Shown: positions 1-7,105, counted from the stretch's first letter. The stretch is DNA of 12,788 nucleotides from Ruminococcus sp. (GCA_017481395.1 JAFUPE010000068.1:1-12788); one strand, 5' to 3'. The notes: generated by a model not told the origin, from the sequence alone. Translations and numbers: made by a program.

Positions 1-50
1 GAACCCATACCTTTTTTATGAGCGAATAACTGAATGTTAATCTTAAGCAT
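1..50 (-). CDS. rpmA: Ribosomal protein bL27, N-terminal fragment (cut by window edge)
   Basis: Only the first 16 complete codons are inside the window, reading MLKINIQLFAHKKGMG. This is the start of ribosomal protein L27 of the large subunit, whose N-terminus reaches toward the peptidyl transferase centre. The first nine residues are the extension typical of Firmicutes. In Staphylococcus aureus the protease Prp removes it, and by analogy cutting here would fall between F9 and A10, leaving a mature AHKKG end like that of L27 in bacteria without the extension. The gene follows prp with only a 5-nt gap, and a GGAGG lies at the end of prp about 10 nt before the ATG. It is the third gene of the rplU-prp-rpmA operon. 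The identification rests on a short but very characteristic sequence. Confidence 0.93.
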   Translation of the reverse strand, partial: MLKINIQLFAHKKGMG

Positions 51-55
51 TTACC

Positions 56-373
56 TTACACCTCCGAAATTTTAACTGTAATGTTTTCTTGGTACTGCTC
101 ACTTAAAGCAGTTAAATGAAGTCTGAAGCCACACAGAATATCCTGTGCCTTCTTAAACTGGGCCGAAGAAAGTTTTATTGCCATAAAGCCGTCGTCAACT
201 TGTATTTCAGGGTTGAGGTTTAAAACATCGGTAATTGTGTTTACCGTCATATATGCTGCAGAGCTAACTGCTGCACAAATAATGTCCGACCCTTCAAAGC
301 CTGAGCCACTGTGACCCTCAAGGGTAAAGCCCTTGATAAATTCACCACTTTGGGCAAAAGAAACTTTAATCAT
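56..373 (-). CDS. prp: Ribosomal-processing cysteine protease Prp (YsxB/DUF464 family)
   Basis: This 105-residue protein matches the Prp family, which removes the N-terminal extension of ribosomal protein L27 before or during ribosome assembly in Firmicutes and relatives. The family signature is visible: GHSG with H21, then DIICAAVS with C33, giving the expected His-Cys catalytic pair about 12 residues apart. Length is normal for the family. The gene sits between rplU and rpmA, the usual place, and its substrate gene next door carries the extension it would cut. The start codon lies one base after the rplU stop (TGA-T-ATG) and no good ribosome binding site precedes it, so translation is probably coupled to rplU. 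That coupling would keep protease and substrate in proportion. Confidence 0.95.
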   Translation of the reverse strand: MIKVSFAQSGEFIKGFTLEGHSGSGFEGSDIICAAVSSAAYMTVNTITDVLNLNPEIQVDDGFMAIKLSSAQFKKAQDILCGFRLHLTALSEQYQENITVKISEV

Positions 374-374
374 A

Positions 375-683
375 TCAAGCTGTGATAGACTTGATAACGG
401 CCTTTGTGTAAGGCTGTCTGTGACCTAATTTTCTCTTTTCACCCTTCTTGGGCTTGTAAGTGGAAACAGTGATTTTCTTGCCCTTGCCGGACTTAAGGAT
501 CTCAGCTGTTACCTTTGCACCCTCAACATAAGGAGTGCCAACGGTGATACCGTCATCATTACCAACAGCAACTACTTTGAACTCAACAGTTGTGTTGTCC
601 TCAGCCTCAAGCTTCTCAACATAGATAACGTCGCCGTTCTCTACCTTGTACTGCTTGCCGCCGGTTTCGATTACTGCATACAT
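375..683 (-). CDS. rplU: Ribosomal protein bL21
   Basis: This 102-residue protein begins [18 protein letters not shown], the standard N-terminus of L21, and contains the basic C-terminal half ([21 protein letters not shown]) typical of the family. L21 binds 23S rRNA in the large subunit. The length is within the normal range of about 100-105. It is the first gene of the rplU-prp-rpmA operon. It has its own consensus promoter and a structured leader. A purine-rich AAAGGAAAAGG lies 7-17 nt before the ATG as ribosome binding site. Nothing unusual is seen in the protein. Confidence 0.97.
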   Translation of the reverse strand: MYAVIETGGKQYKVENGDVIYVEKLEAEDNTTVEFKVVAVGNDDGITVGTPYVEGAKVTAEILKSGKGKKITVSTYKPKKGEKRKLGHRQPYTKAVIKSITA

Positions 684-760
684 TTTAGTACACCTTTTCC
701 TTTATAGACTCGCTACTGTCGGGTGTGGCAAAGCCATCTATAGACCCACAATAAGCGGCT
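684..760 (-). ncRNA. Probable L21 leader: structured 5' UTR of rplU
   Basis: The transcribed leader of about 77 nt can fold well. TGGC-TTT-GCCA forms a small hairpin (TGGCAAAGCCA on the plus strand, 726-736), extended by GGGT pairing with ACCC. An alternative outer stem pairs TATAGA with TCTATA, and the second arm ends only a few nucleotides before the ribosome binding site. In Bacillus and many low-GC Gram-positives, rplU is preceded by the L21 leader, which is thought to bind L21 for feedback control. Position and architecture fit, but I recognised it from context and foldability, not from a covariance match. Confidence 0.55.
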
Positions 761-765
761 TATAC

Positions 766-794
766 ACTATATCACAACGGGAAAACTTTGTCAA
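766..794 (-). promoter_or_regulatory. Sigma-A promoter of the rplU-prp-rpmA operon
   Basis: On the minus strand TTGACA (789-794) is followed after exactly 17 nt by TATAGT (766-771). This is a near-perfect housekeeping promoter, as expected for ribosomal protein genes. The start point should be near 759-761. The -35 box overlaps the TGA stop of the upstream lgt-folD frame (791-793), so no terminator separates the two operons. Confidence 0.88.
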
Positions 795-2446
795 CTATTA
801 TTTTGAAGCTTTACTGCCTTAAGTGTATTTTTCATTAAAACTGCTATAGTCATAGGTCCTACACCGCCGGGAACAGGTGTAATTGCCGAAGCTTTTGCCG
901 AAACCTTATCAAAGTCAACGTCACCGCAAAGCTTGCCGTCTTTGTCCCTGTTAATACCTACATCAATAACAACCGCCCCGTTCTTTACCATATCGGCAGT
1001 TACAAAACGAGCTTTACCGATAGCGGCTACAAGAATGTCGGCACGGCTTGTAACCTTCTTAAGGTTAAGTGTTCTGGAGTGAGTTACTGTAACGGTACCA
1101 TTAGCGTGTAAAAGGAGCATTGCCATAGGCTTGCCTACGATGTTGCTTCTGCCAAGCACTACACATTCCTTACCCTCGGGGTCGATGTCATAAGCCTTTA
1201 AAAGTTCCATAACACCTGCAGGAGTACAAGGCAGGAAGTCGTAGTCGCCAATCATAATCCTACCTACGTTGCTCTTATGAAAAGCATCAACGTCTTTTCT
1301 GGGGTCTATTGCCTCGATAATTGCTTTTTCGTCAATCTGCTTAGGTAAAGGAAGCTGAACCAAAATACCGTTTACGTCTTCCCTATTATTAAGCTCATCA
1401 ACAAGCTTTAAAAGCTCATCCTGAGTTGTATCGCCCGAAAGTGCAAATTCTAACGACTCAATACCTGTATACTCGCAGGCTTTCTTTTTATTATTAACGT
1501 AAACTCTGGATGCAGGGTCGTCACCTACAATTACAACAGCTAAGGTTGCCTTAATGCCCTTTTCCTTAAGAGCACTGATTTCCGCTGCCACTTCGTCCTT
1601 TACTTTTTTTGATACCATTTTGCCGTCTATAATCATAGCACCAAATCTATCCTTTCTGTTTCTGAAAATTATAAGCAGAGCAACACCTGCAATAAATACT
1701 AAAGCTGAAAGCAACTGGCTTACTCTGGGGGTGTATCCGAAAATGCTGAAGGGTAAATAAAGGCTGTCTGTTCTTAACCCCTCTACAATCATTCTTTCAA
1801 AGCCGTACCATACAAGGTAAATGAAAAACACTTGACCTTTGTACTGTTGGAACTTCTTCGAGAAAAAATGAAGAAGCACAAAGCCCGCAAGACACCACAG
1901 AGATTCATACAAAAAGCAAGGATGAACAGCCACACCGCCGGTATTTGCACTTACCATTCCCCATGGTAAATCTGTAGGGGTGCCGAATGCCTCTTGATTT
2001 GTAAAGTTGCCCCAACGACCCATTCCCTGACCGATAAGGAAACCCAATGCCGCCAAATCAAGACAGGCAAAAACATTAATCTTCTTTTTGTAAGCAACCA
2101 GACCTCCGCCTATAAGACCGCCGATAATACCACCGTAAATGGCAAGTCCGCCTTCGTGAAAGTCGGTTATTATCCGCAAGGGGTCATCTTTAAAGTAATC
2201 CCACGTAAAAGCTACATAGTAAAGCCTTGCACCAATTACCGCAAGGATAACACCTACAATAATTGCATCCAAAAGCTTATCGGGGTCCACACCGTAGTAA
2301 GGAGCACGCTTCATGCCGTAAAGAACTGCAAGCAAAAGTCCTGAGGCAATAATTACTCCGTACCACTTAACCTCGAACGTACCTATAGAAAAAGCGGTGG
2401 AGTTTATAAAAAACTCAAGACCTAATTTCGGAAAAGAAACAGGCAT
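791..2446 (-). CDS. lgt-folD: Lgt-FolD fusion: prolipoprotein diacylglyceryl transferase joined to methylene-THF dehydrogenase/cyclohydrolase
   Basis: One uninterrupted 551-codon frame encodes two complete enzymes. Residues 1 to about 268 are Lgt, the membrane enzyme that transfers diacylglycerol from phosphatidylglycerol to the lipobox cysteine of prolipoproteins. It shows several hydrophobic segments, HEGGLAIYGG (97-106), the signature GRWGNFTNQEAFG (143-155) and a late FERMIVEGLRTD (216-227). Residues 271-551 are FolD, which interconverts 5,10-methylene-, methenyl- and 10-formyl-tetrahydrofolate with NADP. It shows Y316/K320 (YVNNK), ILVQLPLP (361-368), the Rossmann segment VVLGRSNIVGKPMA (429-442) and ITPVPGGVGPMT (522-533). 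Both halves have normal length and there is almost no linker. Lgt's C-terminus is cytoplasmic, so FolD would face its substrates. The start is one base after the ymfH stop and follows a GGGGGAG ribosome binding site. M271 could also act as a separate FolD start. Confidence 0.93.
   Translation of the reverse strand: MPVSFPKLGLEFFINSTAFSIGTFEVKWYGVIIASGLLLAVLYGMKRAPYYGVDPDKLLDAIIVGVILAVIGARLYYVAFTWDYFKDDPLRIITDFHEGGLAIYGGIIGGLIGGGLVAYKKKINVFACLDLAALGFLIGQGMGRWGNFTNQEAFGTPTDLPWGMVSANTGGVAVHPCFLYESLWCLAGFVLLHFFSKKFQQYKGQVFFIYLVWYGFERMIVEGLRTDSLYLPFSIFGYTPRVSQLLSALVFIAGVALLIIFRNRKDRFGAMIIDGKMVSKKVKDEVAAEISALKEKGIKATLAVVIVGDDPASRVYVNNKKKACEYTGIESLEFALSGDTTQDELLKLVDELNNREDVNGILVQLPLPKQIDEKAIIEAIDPRKDVDAFHKSNVGRIMIGDYDFLPCTPAGVMELLKAYDIDPEGKECVVLGRSNIVGKPMAMLLLHANGTVTVTHSRTLNLKKVTSRADILVAAIGKARFVTADMVKNGAVVIDVGINRDKDGKLCGDVDFDKVSAKASAITPVPGGVGPMTIAVLMKNTLKAVKLQNNS
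1634..1655 (-). promoter_or_regulatory. Possible internal ribosome binding site and start codon for free FolD
   Basis: Codon 271 of the fused frame is an ATG (1634-1636) exactly where a stand-alone FolD would begin (MIIDGK). AAAGGA (1650-1655) lies 13 nt upstream, which is longer than the usual 5-9 nt, and GGTG lies 2 nt upstream. The site is ATGATT, so the ATGA contains an out-of-frame TGA, the classic shape of an overlapping stop/start between tandem genes. Internal initiation is possible but not strongly supported. Confidence 0.35.
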
Positions 2447-2447
2447 C

Positions 2448-3710
2448 TTACTCCCCCTTTACAACAGACAGCGATGAATTAGCTGTGTCGATTTCGTTTA
2501 ATAGCTCACAGGCTTTTTCAATATTGGCATTACCGATTGCATCATAGTAATCGAAAATTTTTCTTTTAGAAAAGTAAAAATCCTCAAGCATATTTGCAAC
2601 TGTATCAACCGAGTTAAGAGAGCTTAAGGCATCGCCGTAGGTTGCCTTTTTGGCATCGTTAAAGTCATTGGCGTCAAGTCCTTCGGCTTTGGCTTTATCG
2701 AAATATGACTTGATAATCTCTGCAGCCTTTTGGGGGTCTCGGCTTTCGCCTGAGAAAATAAGTGCAGAATATCCGCCTCCCTCGAAAAATTCATATCCAA
2801 ATGTAGAATTTATAAGTTTTTTGTCCATAAGCTCGCGATACATCGGACTTGTAGAAGAGGCAAGCATAAACAAGAGTATATCAAGATGTGCAAGCTGGTC
2901 TTCGTTGTGAAGTTTGTCGGCTTTAAGCTTAAAGCCAAAGTTAAATATCGGCACAGCAACAGGAAAAATCTGCTCTGCGTAAGCTTCTTTAATTTCATAA
3001 GGTTCCTCAGGAAAAAGGCTTTTAACTTCGGTTTTTTCCTGCTCTTTAAGGTACTTGTCGCAAATCCTTACCACCTCGTCAACGTCTACGTTTCCAACAA
3101 CAGAAAGTGCCATATTGTGGAAATTGTAGTAACTGTTATAGCAGGTATAAAGACTTTCGGGAGTAATCTCGGCAATAGACTCTATACTGCCTGCTATATC
3201 AACCCTAACGGGATGATTATGATACATTGCACCTAAAAGATTGAAAAGCACTCTCCATTCGGGGGAATCCTCGTACATTTTGATTTCCTGACCTATAATA
3301 CCCTGCTCCTTAGCAACAGTCTCCTCGGTAAAGTAGGGACTTGTCACAAGCTCCAAAAGGATAGAAAGGCTCTTTTCAAATTGCTCTGTACAAGAGAAAA
3401 GATAACAGGTTTTGTCAAAGCTTGTGTAGGCGTTGCCGTTGGCACCTGTTTCGGCATATTTTGTAAAGGCATCGCCGTCTTCGCTTTCAAAAAGCTTGTG
3501 CTCAAGATAGTGAGCAATACCATCAGGGACTCTTACTTTGCCATCCTTTAGCTCAAACTCAGTGTTGATACTGCCGAAGGGTGTGCCGATTATTGCATAA
3601 GAAGAACGGTAACCCTCTTTTGGCATAACAAAAATCTTAAGGCCTGAGCTATGCTCTATTTCATAGTATTTTTCTCTGAGCTTTAAGCTTTCATATTCTT
3701 TAACCTGCAT
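2448..3710 (-). CDS. ymfH: M16-family zinc metallopeptidase, YmfH type (active subunit)
   Basis: This 420-residue protein belongs to the M16 (pitrilysin/insulinase) peptidases. The inverted zinc motif HYLEH is present at 67-71 (H67, catalytic E70, H71). The third zinc ligand is probably E142 in KEQGIIGQEIKMYED. The order of conserved blocks and the length of about 420 match YmfH of Bacillus subtilis. Its family is linked to 5-aminopentanol modification of elongation factor P, although the peptide substrate is unclear. It is preceded by the inactive-looking partner YmfF, with which it probably forms a heterodimer, as paired M16 proteins do. Its ATG overlaps the ymfF stop by one base (TAATG) and follows a strong AAAGGAGG, so the two are translationally coupled. 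No signal peptide is seen, so it should be cytoplasmic. Confidence 0.9.
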   Translation of the reverse strand: MQVKEYESLKLREKYYEIEHSSGLKIFVMPKEGYRSSYAIIGTPFGSINTEFELKDGKVRVPDGIAHYLEHKLFESEDGDAFTKYAETGANGNAYTSFDKTCYLFSCTEQFEKSLSILLELVTSPYFTEETVAKEQGIIGQEIKMYEDSPEWRVLFNLLGAMYHNHPVRVDIAGSIESIAEITPESLYTCYNSYYNFHNMALSVVGNVDVDEVVRICDKYLKEQEKTEVKSLFPEEPYEIKEAYAEQIFPVAVPIFNFGFKLKADKLHNEDQLAHLDILLFMLASSTSPMYRELMDKKLINSTFGYEFFEGGGYSALIFSGESRDPQKAAEIIKSYFDKAKAEGLDANDFNDAKKATYGDALSSLNSVDTVANMLEDFYFSKRKIFDYYDAIGNANIEKACELLNEIDTANSSLSVVKGE

Positions 3711-4984
3711 TATGCTTCCTCCTTTCCTTTTAAAATGTAAACTGTATCTAAGGTCAGCTTATTAGCTGCCTCAACAACTTGTTCTCTGGTAACGGCATTA
3801 AACCTTGCGGTTGTTTCTTCAACGGTTAAAATCTCGTGGTCAGTAAGCTGAGAAACAAACCATTCCTCGTTACCTGTAACTGTGTCGCAAATGCTTACAA
3901 AATCGCTTGCCACAGAAAGCTTTGCAAGTCGTAAGTCCTCGTCGGTGAAGTTACCGTTTCTTACTTCTTCAAGCTCATGAAGCACCGCGTCAACTGTACG
4001 CTGGGTATTGCTGCTTTCAACACCGCTTTCAACGGTTAAAATACCCTTGAAGCGGTTATATCGGCTGAAGCAATAATAGCAAAGGCTCTGTTTCTCACGG
4101 ATATTAGTAAAGAACTTAGAGCGAGTGCCCGAGCCTAAAATAACGTTCATAAGACGCATTGCAAATGTATCGTCGTCCCCCGCACTGCAGTTTGTACGAA
4201 AGCCCATAAGCATCTTAGCCTGAGCAATGTCCATAGTCTCGTTAATCTTGTTAACCTCTTTAGCCTCGCGAATAATCTCGGTATGAAGCTTTTCGGGAGC
4301 ACGCTCTACAGAAGAAAACTTTTCTTTAAAAATCTCTTTTGCACCCTGTGCCGTTGCACCACCTACATAGAAAACCTCAAAACTTGCACCCTTAAGCATT
4401 CTTTCCCAAGCTTTCTTCAGACTTTCGGGTGTGCATTTAAGAATAGTTTCACGACTGCCGTAACGCTTGATACCAAAGGCTTCGTTTTTGCACATACTCT
4501 CGACAAGCCGTGAATTCGCATAAACACGCTTGTCGTTAAACTCGGAGTCTGCAAGGTCAATAAGCTGGCGTCGCTCCTGCTCTACCTCCTCGTTAACAAA
4601 AACGCCTTCTTTAAAATTAGGCTCGAAAAGTACCTTTAAAAGAAGCTCTGAAAGCTCTTTTGAAACAATATCATCATTAAACGCGTATCGGTCATCAATA
4701 CCTGCAATAGAAAAAGTAAGCGCAAGAGTCTCGCCTATTTTACGCACCCCTGCCGAAAGCGAAGCACCGTAAAGCGAGCTGAGCTTCTTTGAAAGTGCAG
4801 TAAAATCGGGGTACTCTCTACAAGAGCGTGTAAGCACCTGAGTAAGAAGTGCAAAATCTGATGCTGTGTCCTTCTCCAAAGGCAAAAGTGCAATGGCGGT
4901 AAGACGCATTGTCTTAAACCTGTCCACGTTAATTTCGTTAAAATATACCCCCTCTGACAACAGGGTGCGGATATTTGTACTCAT
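3710..4984 (-). CDS. ymfF: M16-family peptidase-like protein, YmfF type (lacks zinc motif)
   Basis: This is an M16-fold protein of 424 residues, paired with ymfH. Where an active M16 enzyme carries HxxEH, this protein reads LLTQVLTRSCREYPDF, so it has no zinc site and is probably a structural or substrate-binding partner of YmfH. Later M16 features remain, including GSGTRSKFFTNIREKQSLCYY, typical of the C-terminal half that helps hold substrate. The family is named for its association with EF-P 5-aminopentanol modification in Bacillus. I place the start at 4984 (MSTNIRTLLSEGV), because GGAG lies 8 nt before that ATG. A longer frame from an ATG at 5014 adds ten residues (MITSINGDDF) but has only a weak AGGT 10 nt upstream. 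It is the first gene of the ymfF-ymfH-lgt-folD operon. Confidence 0.88.
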   Translation of the reverse strand: MSTNIRTLLSEGVYFNEINVDRFKTMRLTAIALLPLEKDTASDFALLTQVLTRSCREYPDFTALSKKLSSLYGASLSAGVRKIGETLALTFSIAGIDDRYAFNDDIVSKELSELLLKVLFEPNFKEGVFVNEEVEQERRQLIDLADSEFNDKRVYANSRLVESMCKNEAFGIKRYGSRETILKCTPESLKKAWERMLKGASFEVFYVGGATAQGAKEIFKEKFSSVERAPEKLHTEIIREAKEVNKINETMDIAQAKMLMGFRTNCSAGDDDTFAMRLMNVILGSGTRSKFFTNIREKQSLCYYCFSRYNRFKGILTVESGVESSNTQRTVDAVLHELEEVRNGNFTDEDLRLAKLSVASDFVSICDTVTGNEEWFVSQLTDHEILTVEETTARFNAVTREQVVEAANKLTLDTVYILKGKEEA

Positions 4985-4990
4985 AAAATC

Positions 4991-4996
4991 ATCTCC
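4991..4996 (-). promoter_or_regulatory. Ribosome binding site that decides the ymfF start
   Basis: GGAGAT on the minus strand, with GGAG ending 8 nt before the ATG at 4982-4984. The competing ATG at 5012-5014 lacks a comparable site, so the shorter protein is preferred. Confidence 0.7.
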
Positions 4997-5035
4997 ATTT
5001 ATGGAAGTAATCATAAAATATTTACCTAATTTATT

Positions 5036-5064
5036 ATTGTAGCATAAACTTTCGGGATATTAAA
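5036..5064 (-). promoter_or_regulatory. Candidate promoter of the ymfF-ymfH-lgt-folD operon
   Basis: TACAAT (5036-5041) is preceded by TGC, giving an extended -10 (TGCTACAAT). A poor -35, TTTAAT (5059-5064), lies 17 nt upstream. The extended -10 makes this the best promoter candidate between the ligase gene and ymfF. The start point would be near 5029. Confidence 0.5.
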
Positions 5065-5091
5065 GCCTTTTTAGAAATTAAATGTTAATTT

Positions 5092-5130
5092 ATAATATAA
5101 AACATCGCCCACTATAAAAATGAGCGATGT
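5092..5130 (-). terminator. Probable intrinsic terminator after the acyl-CoA ligase gene
   Basis: ACATCGC (5124-5130 read on minus) pairs with GCGATGT (5102-5108), with TCA/GTG-like partial pairing extending into the loop, followed by TTTTATATTAT. The T-run is interrupted, so efficiency may be moderate. It lies about 15 nt past the ligase stop codon and before the ymfF promoter, where a terminator is expected. Confidence 0.6.
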
Positions 5131-5145
5131 AAATTTTAAAAAATA

Positions 5146-6783
5146 TTATGACTTGTTCTGTGCATCAACTAAACCTGCACCGCCGTACATTTCGCGGAGC
5201 TTGGGCTTTTCGATTTTGCCGGTGGGATTACGGGGTACGTCGGCAAAGATAATTCTGTGAGGACGCTTGTAGCGGGGCAAATCCATACAGAAGTTATTGA
5301 TGTCCTCCTCAGTAGCGGTAAAGCCTTCTTTAATCTGGATAACTGCGGCGGCAATTTCGCCGAGACGTTTGTCGGGCAGACCGATTACCGCAACGTCGCC
5401 GATTGCGTTATAACCTCTTAAGAAATCCTCAATCTGAACGGGATAAAGGTTTTCGCCGCCTGAGATAATAACGTCCTTTTTACGGTCAACAAGGAAGATA
5501 AAGCCGTCCTCGTCTTCTTTTGCCATATCGCCTGTAAAGAGCCAACCGCCTTTGATGGATGCGGCTGTTGCAGCTTCGTCGTTATAGTAGCACTCCATAA
5601 CACCGGGGCCTTTTACGCAAAGCTCGCCAACCTCACCCTGATTTACTGTATTGCCTTCTTCGTCTACAATCTTAACTCTCCAGCCGTAACCAGCCTTGCC
5701 GATAGCACCAACCTTGTGGATATTCTCAACACCAAGGTGAACACAACCGGGGCCGATAGACTCTGATAGACCGTAGTTTGTGTCGTACTGATGATTGGGG
5801 AAGTATTCCTTCCACTTCTTTATAAGGCTCATGGGAACAGGCTGAGCACCTATGTGCATTAATCTCCACTGCTCAAGATTATAATCCTCGATTTTAAAGT
5901 CACCTCTGTCAAGAGCATTGAGGATATCCTGAGCCCAAGGAACAAGAAGCCACACGATTGTGCATTTTTCGTTAGAAACTGCGTTTAAAACATACTCAGG
6001 CTTTGTGCCCTTTAAGAGTACTGTTTTACCCCCAACCAGTAAGCTTCCGAACCAATGCATCTTTGCACCTGTATGGTAAAGAGGAGGAATACAAAGGAAA
6101 ACATCATCCTTGGTCTGGCCGTGGTGGTTCTGCTCTACCTTACATGAATGGGTTAAACTTCTGTGCTTATGTAAAATTGCCTTGGGAAAGCCTGTGGTAC
6201 CTGAAGAAAAGTAAATTGCACCAAAGTCCTCTTCGTCAATTAAAATCTCGGGAGATTTAGAGGAGCAGTCTGCGGTCATCTCAGAATACGACTCGGCAAA
6301 TGTGGGACAAGTGTCACTTCCTGCAAAAATAAGCAAGCGGTTTACGCTTATCTTTGCCTCGATATTCTCAACTCGACCGATAAATTCTGAGCCGAATACA
6401 AGAGCATCGGTATCAGCCAAATTAAGGCAGTATTCAATCTCGTCGCTGGTATAACGGAAATTAAGAGGCACTGCAATAGCACCTGTCTTGAGAATGCCGA
6501 AGTAAATGGGAAGCCACTCGATGCAGTTCATAAGAAGAATTGCAACCTTGTCGCCCTTTTTGATTCCACGCTCTAAAAGAGCATTTGCAAATCGATTAGC
6601 CTTTTCGTTAAAAACATTCCAGCTTATTTCTCTGCGGTAATAGTTCTTTTCGGTTTCCTGCACAAGGCTGTAGTCACGCCATGTAAGACGGCGTGTTTCG
6701 GGAACACCGGGGTTAATTTCAACAAGAGCAACGTCATTACCGTAAAGGCGGGCGTTACGCTCGAACATTTCCATAATTGTCAT
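5146..6783 (-). CDS. AMP-forming acyl/aryl-CoA ligase (class I adenylate-forming enzyme) under a Tyr T-box
   Basis: This 545-residue protein has the full set of ANL-superfamily motifs. The phosphate-binding loop YFSSGTTGFPKA is at 191-202, NYGLSES at 336-342, GWLFTGDMA at 413-421 (with ribose-binding D419), DRKKDVIISGGENLYP at 433-448, and PTGK with catalytic K523 near the C-terminus. Such enzymes activate a carboxylic acid with ATP to an acyl-AMP, then transfer it to CoA. No carrier-protein domain or signal peptide is seen. The acid cannot be read from the sequence. The Tyr-specific T-box upstream implies induction when tyrosine is short, so an aryl acid precursor such as 4-hydroxyphenylacetate is my inference. 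A long-chain or general acyl-CoA synthetase is the alternative. The start follows AAAGGGGA with 7-nt spacing. The gene appears monocistronic. Confidence 0.88.
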   Translation of the reverse strand: MTIMEMFERNARLYGNDVALVEINPGVPETRRLTWRDYSLVQETEKNYYRREISWNVFNEKANRFANALLERGIKKGDKVAILLMNCIEWLPIYFGILKTGAIAVPLNFRYTSDEIEYCLNLADTDALVFGSEFIGRVENIEAKISVNRLLIFAGSDTCPTFAESYSEMTADCSSKSPEILIDEEDFGAIYFSSGTTGFPKAILHKHRSLTHSCKVEQNHHGQTKDDVFLCIPPLYHTGAKMHWFGSLLVGGKTVLLKGTKPEYVLNAVSNEKCTIVWLLVPWAQDILNALDRGDFKIEDYNLEQWRLMHIGAQPVPMSLIKKWKEYFPNHQYDTNYGLSESIGPGCVHLGVENIHKVGAIGKAGYGWRVKIVDEEGNTVNQGEVGELCVKGPGVMECYYNDEAATAASIKGGWLFTGDMAKEDEDGFIFLVDRKKDVIISGGENLYPVQIEDFLRGYNAIGDVAVIGLPDKRLGEIAAAVIQIKEGFTATEEDINNFCMDLPRYKRPHRIIFADVPRNPTGKIEKPKLREMYGGAGLVDAQNKS

Positions 6784-6811
6784 TTCAAAATCCCCTTTGA
6801 AAGTAATAAAT

Positions 6812-6847
6812 AAAAAACCTCAAAAGAAGCCGTAACTTCTTTTGAGG
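6812..6847 (-). terminator. T-box-controlled intrinsic terminator
   Basis: A 12-bp stem, CCTCAAAAGAAG (6836-6847) with CTTCTTTTGAGG (6818-6829), closes a 6-nt loop and is followed by six T residues (6812-6817). Its first four bases, CCTC, are also the 3' arm of the antiterminator, so the two structures exclude each other. With no other terminator between the exporter gene and this site, it probably also ends transcripts arriving from the htpG-ktrB-ktrA-exporter run. Confidence 0.95.
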
Positions 6848-7099
6848 ACGAAAAATCGCGGTACCACCTCAGGTTTGCCTTTGCCTCACGGCAAAGACCT
6901 CTGCGAGTAAAATACTCATCTGCTATAACGGGCATACCCGTAACAGCCTACACAAGCTCTAATATAATAAAGCCCTTCGGTGCTCTGCTAACGAAATGTA
7001 TTGGGGAAAACCCTGCCACCGACTTGCACCACCCGTCGGCTCTCTTAAGTACAGGCAAATTCCTTACTTGTTTTCGCTCACTGCATTTAAATAAATATT
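6812..7099 (-). promoter_or_regulatory. T-box riboswitch, specifier read as UAC (Tyr)
   Basis: This tRNA-sensing leader fills the 364-nt gap between the metal exporter and the ligase gene. Stem I begins with AGCGAAA (7072-7078), pairing with TTTCGTT (6990-6996). It carries AAGTAA opposite the specifier, the AGAGAG element, and an apical stem CCGAC/GTCGG (7035-7039 with 7019-7023) around GGGTGGTGCAA, like glyQS leaders. The base helix is preceded by one A and then TAC (6998-7000), the same register as GGC in glyQS, so the specifier reads UAC for tyrosine. A CTTTGCC/GGCAAAG hairpin (6879-6896) is Stem III. The T-box AGGTGGTACCGCG (6857-6869) has U as its variable base, able to pair with discriminator A73, as in tRNA-Tyr. 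Uncharged tRNA should favour the antiterminator (6844-6870) and switch the ligase on. Confidence 0.9.
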
Positions 7100-7105
7100 A
7101 GGCAA

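Noticed and set aside
1994..2344. Plus-strand frame of 116 codons opposite the Lgt half.
   Set aside because: It is antisense to strongly conserved Lgt motifs and has no family resemblance.
6003..6260. Plus-strand frame of 85 codons inside the ligase gene.
   Set aside because: It lies wholly opposite a gene with full motif support and has no recognisable family.
6969..6985. CGAA-GGGC in the leader, resembling the GAA-GGC specifier context of glycine T-boxes.
   Set aside because: It lies 3' of the Stem I closing arm (6990-6996), so outside the specifier loop, and the T-box variable base U would not pair with the U73 of tRNA-Gly.
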